A stretch of DNA of 26,966 nucleotides from Magnetaquiglobus sp039908105 (lineage in GTDB: Bacteria > Pseudomonadota > Magnetococcia > Magnetococcales > Magnetaquicoccaceae), in the NCBI GenBank assembly GCA_039908105.1, contig JAMOBI010000036.1, forward strand, positions 1-26,966, read 5' to 3'. Each line of letters opens with the position of its first letter. Positions within the stretch are counted from its first letter, which is position 1. Position numbers and translations under genes: made by a program. This document shows positions 22,934-26,966 of this stretch, piece after piece. The notes under the pieces were generated by a model. That model did not search any database and had not been told where the DNA came from. It saw only the letters and a program-made list of their open reading frames with translations.

Positions 22934-25690
22934 TTACTCCAGGGTCAGGCGTCGGTATCGTTTTTCAAGGGCCTCGCGTCCCCCTTCGAGAATTGTGCTG
23001 ATCTCGGTCAGGATGCTCTTGTCATCCATCCCGTCACTTGCCGCTATTATGACCTGACCGGCCCGGGATTTCATCACGTGAATCAATTCCGCATCGGCAT
23101 TGACCACGATGTTCGGATTATGGGTCACCACGATCAATTGACGCCTGTTCTTGTTCTGATGCATCTGTTCTACGACCAGATCGGTAATCAAGGCGTTATC
23201 CAGATCCTCCTCGGGTTGATCGATGATCATGGGATCCGTGCCATGGCTCAGCAGAAAAGCCAGAATGGCAGCGGCTCTCTGGCCGGCGGACCCTTTTTCC
23301 AGGATCTCGAATTTATCAGGCTTCTTGAGATCTCTACAGTATCTGACGCGCAGTAAATCCTCGGGCCACCAAACATCCATCCGATCGAACACTTCCGGTT
23401 TTTTTCCTGCCAGATCCTTCAACCGATTGACAAATGTTTTATGATAGCCAAAGGCTGTATCAGCCGAGACGGCAAGGGTATCGGATTTAACTTGTTGAAT
23501 TTTTTGTAGTAGTGTTTCCGGTGATACATTCTTGTCTTCCCAGTGAATCAACGAATACAAGATGCCTTGTTCTTCATCTCTGGAATAGACAGATGAAGTG
23601 AATTTATCCCCCAAATCGAGATATTCCCGATAGATCTCCTCGACGGATGAAACATCGCCAAACGGCACCAACTCCATCCGTACATATTTGTTTTGTCCTA
23701 TCGTATCTTCTAAAAACCGGTTGCGCCGGTTGAGAAGTTCCGCGCGCAGTTCCAATAATCTGGCCAGAGTTGCTTGTGCATCCTTCTCGGCTTTATGTAT
23801 CTCTTTGATGATTGACTCCATCCGATTGAATTCTTGCTGGAGCGTTTGGCGCTGTTGAGTCCATTTCCCGTAATCATCCAAAGCCGTGGCATGGCCTTTT
23901 TCCTGATACTCCCGCACCAGTGTTTCGTAGACGCTCCGGCTGGCCTGGACCGCCTGGTTCCATTCACTATCAGCCACTGTTTTCTTCCAATCATTCCGTG
24001 CCTGCTCCACCTGAGATGCAAGCCTCTCCAACTCGCCAGCGATCTGTCGCAACGCCCCTGTACCCTGTTGATGAATCGTCCAGATCTCACGCATGAACGG
24101 ATCATCCGGTTCAAAAAGATGTTCCGGGAAATCTGGCAAAGCCGCATTTTCGGTCAATCCACGAATGTTGCCAGCCAGATCGTCCCATATCGATTCCTTG
24201 GGCAGGCTGTTAAGCTGCCGAGTTCGCCGTTGATAGTTCTTCAAGACCTCTCCGTACCCCTTCTCTTCGTAATCTCGAATATCGTTTTCCAGATCCTTCA
24301 ACTTGGTACGTAGCTCACCTTCCTTGACCAGTTGGCCATTCAGTTCCCGCATACGACTCCGCAACTCCAGAAAGCGCCTCTCGACCCGGGTCCACTCCTC
24401 TTTCCAGGTTCCATATTCAATCTCTGGCGCCCGGTCGATGATCGCCAAAATCCCCTTTGGATTCAAAGCCAGTTCATAGATTTGCTTCTGACTGTAGATG
24501 CTCAAGGGAAACCGTTCCAGCAAATTCCCCGCCTCAGAGGGTTGCCAGTTCGAGCCATCCCACTCTTCAAGCTCATTTCCAGATCCTGACTCCATCCAAC
24601 GCAGGCGGTATCTTTTGTTGCGCTTCTGGATTTCCAGAAAAATTTCCGTCTTCTTCTCGATCATCACCCCCTTCTGACTCGACCGTTTCATGAACTGCTC
24701 AAGTTGGTCAGAGAGTTTGCCACCCAATGCTTTCAACTCTGCGTCACGGCGGGCAGCGATCCGCATGGACTCGATCATCGTTGATTTTCCCGTACCACGC
24801 CCACCGATCAAGGTGTTCAAATGCGGGTGCAACTCCAGGTGACAGGGCCTGTTGGGATCTCTGCCACAGTGCTGCATCTGCTGGATGGTTAGGCCTCTCA
24901 CAAAAATATCCGGCACGCTGTTCGGGTCCGCCTGCTGATTTCTGACACAGTAGCGATGATCCAACAACGCAATACGTACCCCCTCAAGATTCAAACGACT
25001 CATCTTCAACCAGGAGTACCGTTCTCCGATGATGTCGGACCTGTGGGCGTCCGAACCTTGCACCCTGGCCAATCGCGCGACGACCTTGCGCAATTCCGGA
25101 TTGACACCATCACGGTCAAAGGCTTCCAAATCGTAAAATTCAGCTGCCAGAATATGATCATTCTCTAACGTTTTTTTGGTCTCCGGGTTAAGGGTGGTGG
25201 TCGCATGCAACACCCCTTTTTCCTGATCGATGTGCGCGAGAATGGCGATTCCACCTGCCTCCTTGATCCTGGCGACGGTATCGACAAAACCGGTGGTCGT
25301 GGAAGTACCCTCGCTGTCGCCAAAATTCGAGTAAATACCGCAGCCACCCAACACGGCAGTGATTTTGTTACCGTCGCACGTTGGATCAAACATCGCCAGC
25401 AGATGCACCCGATTGCTGCTCTCTCCCACCGTGATCTCTACGCCAGGAAACAGAACGAGCGGACGAGCGCCCTCCTGCTGCATGCGTTCGTTGGCTTGCT
25501 TCAAGCGATCAACCCATTCGCCGGAATTATGGTCCGTGATCACCACGGCATCGAGCTGCGCGTCCCGGGCGGCTTGCAGCCACTCCTCAGGTGTGATGTC
25601 TGGTGCCTTGTAATCTCTGGAGGCCGGGGTATGGGTATGAAAATCGAACTTCCACCACCGAGAACCTTTTCCAACCCATGATGAATGCAT
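22934..25690 (-). CDS. PHP-domain phosphoesterase fused to SMC/ABC-type ATPase (TrlF-like)
   Basis: A 918-residue protein. The N-terminal PHP domain (1-270) shows HxH (FDFHTHTPASRD, His18/His20), ITDHN, PGVEIT with NRVHLLAMF, ILAHID and GSDAH, a full set of metal ligands, so an active metal-dependent phosphoesterase is likely. The ATPase part begins with Walker A GGRGTGKST at about 294-302. A long coiled coil (about 385-680) follows, then a signature-like GSAGQRAAAILAFLLSHG, Walker B DPMIIDQPEEDLDN (about 817-830) and VVTHNPNIV. I recall such proteins as TrlF-family ATPases in databases. The architecture resembles SMC-like defence ATPases with a nuclease partner. The ATG at 25690 has GGAGG 7 nt upstream; ATGs at 25714 and 25762 lack one. 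Translationally linked to the AlbA gene. Confidence 0.9.
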   Translation of the reverse strand: MHSSWVGKGSRWWKFDFHTHTPASRDYKAPDITPEEWLQAARDAQLDAVVITDHNSGEWVDRLKQANERMQQEGARPLVLFPGVEITVGESSNRVHLLAMFDPTCDGNKITAVLGGCGIYSNFGDSEGTSTTTGFVDTVARIKEAGGIAILAHIDQEKGVLHATTTLNPETKKTLENDHILAAEFYDLEAFDRDGVNPELRKVVARLARVQGSDAHRSDIIGERYSWLKMSRLNLEGVRIALLDHRYCVRNQQADPNSVPDIFVRGLTIQQMQHCGRDPNRPCHLELHPHLNTLIGGRGTGKSTMIESMRIAARRDAELKALGGKLSDQLEQFMKRSSQKGVMIEKKTEIFLEIQKRNKRYRLRWMESGSGNELEEWDGSNWQPSEAGNLLERFPLSIYSQKQIYELALNPKGILAIIDRAPEIEYGTWKEEWTRVERRFLELRSRMRELNGQLVKEGELRTKLKDLENDIRDYEEKGYGEVLKNYQRRTRQLNSLPKESIWDDLAGNIRGLTENAALPDFPEHLFEPDDPFMREIWTIHQQGTGALRQIAGELERLASQVEQARNDWKKTVADSEWNQAVQASRSVYETLVREYQEKGHATALDDYGKWTQQRQTLQQEFNRMESIIKEIHKAEKDAQATLARLLELRAELLNRRNRFLEDTIGQNKYVRMELVPFGDVSSVEEIYREYLDLGDKFTSSVYSRDEEQGILYSLIHWEDKNVSPETLLQKIQQVKSDTLAVSADTAFGYHKTFVNRLKDLAGKKPEVFDRMDVWWPEDLLRVRYCRDLKKPDKFEILEKGSAGQRAAAILAFLLSHGTDPMIIDQPEEDLDNALITDLVVEQMHQNKNRRQLIVVTHNPNIVVNADAELIHVMKSRAGQVIIAASDGMDDKSILTEISTILEGGREALEKRYRRLTLE

Positions 25691-25811
25691 CACTTTTCCT
25701 CCGCTGTTATCCATGATCAGGCAACAAAACAACCATGACGATATTACTAGAATTATATCCATCCAGGCAGACCAACGCCTCCAGGCTGGACTTCAAGCGT
25801 TCTTATGATGT

Positions 25812-25843
25812 CTTGCCTTATGCAAGCATCGTTACGATGCAAG
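25812..25843. other. Small hairpin cluster between larB and the PHP-ATPase gene
   Basis: CTTGC (25812-25816) can pair with GCAAG at 25822-25826 or 25839-25843, and GCATCG (25826-25831) pairs with CGATGC (25835-25840) around TTA. It sits about 120 bp upstream of the PHP-ATPase start and 35 bp beyond the larB stop, so it could be an operator for the former or a 3' hairpin for the latter transcript. Neither is certain. Confidence 0.35.
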
Positions 25844-25875
25844 AATGTGTCAAGGGAAAAGATGAGAAGTGCGAC

Positions 25876-26582
25876 TCACAACCGATTGATCAACCCGGCC
25901 ACATATCCGGCACCGAAACCGTTGTCGATGTTGACCACCGTGACATTGGCGGCACAACTGTTGAGCATGCCCAACAGCGCCGTCACCCCGCCGAACGCCG
26001 CCCCACCGAGGGCAGCGCCCCCTCCATGCCGGCCACCACCACGAAAACCCGTGCGCTGCGCAACAACTCGCCAGCCGACAACAACCGGTGCAAACCCGCC
26101 ACCCCGGCATCGAAATGGGTGTCGACCCTGGCACCCATCAGCCGCGCCACCAAGGCCGCCTCGCGCGCCACCGCAATATCGCTCGTCCCGGCACACAACA
26201 CCCCGACCAACCCGTACGGCTCCGACACATTTTGACCAGAACGGTACAAACACCCGGTCCCCGGCTCACGGAGCAACTCTGGAAAACGGGTCTGCAACCG
26301 CCGGATGCGCTTGCCGGTCAACCGGGTGATCAACAACGCACCCTCACGACTCACCGCCTGCGCCACAATCGCTTCCAAATGGGAGAACCGCTTGCCATGG
26401 GCCAGGATCACCTCCGGGAAACCGTGCCGCAGCTCGCGTTGCGTGTCGAGTCGCGCCACCACCGCGCCATCCTGCTTGCAGAGCGCCACCGGAAAGCCGG
26501 TCAACCGACGTGCAGCTTCCCCCACCGCAACGGTTCCAGCGGCCACCTCCCCCAGCAGGGCGTGCAATTGATCAGAAGTCAT
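25876..26582 (-). pseudogene. larB: larB (nickel-pincer cofactor biosynthesis), frameshifted with internal deletion
   Basis: LarB carboxylates and hydrolyses nicotinic acid adenine dinucleotide, the first step to the nickel-pincer nucleotide of lactate racemase-type enzymes. From the ATG at 26582 the frame reads a good LarB N-terminal half through VVVAGMEGALPSV, then leaves the family sequence and stops at 25983. A different frame then resumes the family sequence as GAAFGGVTALLGMLNSCAA and NIDNGFGAGYVAGLINRL to the stop at 25876. About 18 residues expected between these points (the VGGLV...PTSVGY segment, by memory of the family) are missing, so a deletion of roughly 53 or 55 bp near 26000-26006 has shifted the frame. 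The catalytic Cys in NSCA is lost from the product. It may be a real pseudogene or an assembly error; larC and larE are not in the window. Confidence 0.8.
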
Positions 26583-26861
26583 ATCTGCCTAACAGTCGTT
26601 TCAATATATTGATATAATTAATAAATTTTGAAGGCGTTTCTTGCCAACCCACAATCATACCTGCAATGGCTTCAGAAATTTTCGTTTCGTCAAACTTCCG
26701 ACGCCATTTTGATGGTCACGACGGCGGTTGCGGCCAGGGAAAACGTTCGCAATGTCGGTGCCGGTTGATGGGGTAAGGATTTTTTCCAAACCCTGCCAGA
26801 CTGTACGAAAGGGGGATGGCCGCCTTTCCTGGCAGCCGTATGCATGATCCTCGCGCCAGCA
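26583..26861. other. AT-rich control region upstream of larB; otherwise no gene seen
   Basis: A perfect 12-bp palindrome TCAATATATTGA (26601-26612) and a run of AT-rich sequence to about 26630 lie just upstream of the larB start and probably hold its promoter or an operator. The remainder is GC-richer and holds only a 76-codon minus-strand frame with no recognisable content. Confidence 0.4.
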
Positions 26862-26966
26862 TCAACGCTGGGGAGCAGCGGCATGCTTGCTGTCCCACGC
26901 TTCAAAGGCGTCCGCAGCACTTTTCGCCAAGTCGATGGATTCGTGGATCACGCCCAGGATCTCCGC
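26862..26966 (-). CDS. Unidentified protein, C-terminal end only
   Basis: On the minus strand one frame is open from the window edge to a TGA at 26862-26864. The 34 residues include ILGVIHESIDLAKSAADAF and end in AWDSKHAAAPQR. The pattern is an amphipathic, Ala/Asp-rich helix with a basic tail, and the base use looks coding (GC-rich third positions). I do not recognise the family. It would be transcribed in the same direction as larB, about 280 bp upstream of it. Confidence 0.45.
   Translation of the reverse strand, partial: AEILGVIHESIDLAKSAADAFEAWDSKHAAAPQR

Noticed and set aside
26690..26920. A 76-codon minus-strand frame near the window end
   Set aside because: It overlaps the more coding-like partial frame at 26862-26966 and has no recognisable content or ribosome site.

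Overview
The window is about 27 kb of GC-rich chromosomal DNA from a Gram-negative, proteobacterium-like organism. The core is a branched-chain amino acid and phospholipid gene block on the minus strand, read right to left: ilvB, fic, ilvH, ilvC, psd, pssA, leuA. The order ilvB-ilvH-ilvC-psd-pssA-leuA is known from several proteobacteria (Geobacter-type delta-proteobacteria and, as I recall, relatives of magnetotactic alpha-proteobacteria and Magnetococcus). Tandem G/C-rich hairpins of the kind common in Rhodospirillales-like genomes point the same way. I cannot name a species.

Layout. 1-590: start of a type II secretion/type IV pilus GspF/PilC-family gene, cut by the window edge. 626-9469: the biosynthetic block, interrupted between ilvB and ilvH by a Fic-domain gene and a 230-bp repeat. 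9470-9940: divergent control region with an ilvB promoter on the minus strand and, on the plus strand, a TTGACA/TATAAA promoter followed by a convincing yybP-ykoY (Mn2+) riboswitch. 9941-12615: a CaCA-family cation antiporter controlled by that riboswitch, then a dynamin-like membrane GTPase. 12952-15669: a large membrane hybrid histidine kinase. 15725-17196: a higB-higA type toxin-antitoxin pair whose antitoxin carries an ImmA/IrrE protease domain, with a perfect palindromic operator. 17415-17538: a second copy of the end of the kinase gene. 17694-18128: a Fur-family regulator. 18317-21350: a plus-strand operon of three translationally coupled genes (secreted lipase-like hydrolase, DmeF-like CDF metal exporter, CMP-sugar synthetase fused to a KdsC-like phosphatase). 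21676-25690: a minus-strand two-gene operon encoding a PHP-domain/SMC-like ATPase and an AlbA_2 (Schlafen-type)/GHKL-ATPase protein, a plausible defence system. 25876-26582: larB, broken by an internal deletion with frameshift. 26862-26966: the 3' end of an unidentified gene.

A non-coding repeat family runs through the window: four nearly complete 200-230 bp copies with terminal inverted repeats (626-822, 7542-7772, 12633-12862, 21411-21642) and one core-only relative (about 4071-4200). Every complete copy lies just downstream of a stop codon and in the same orientation relative to the gene it follows.

Metal handling recurs: Mn riboswitch plus antiporter, Fur, DmeF, and the nickel-cofactor gene larB. 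The strongest leads are the riboswitch-controlled antiporter, the PHP-ATPase/AlbA operon, the toxin-antitoxin module flanked by duplicated kinase ends, and the MITE-like repeat family. All calls come from reading the sequence; no database search was run.
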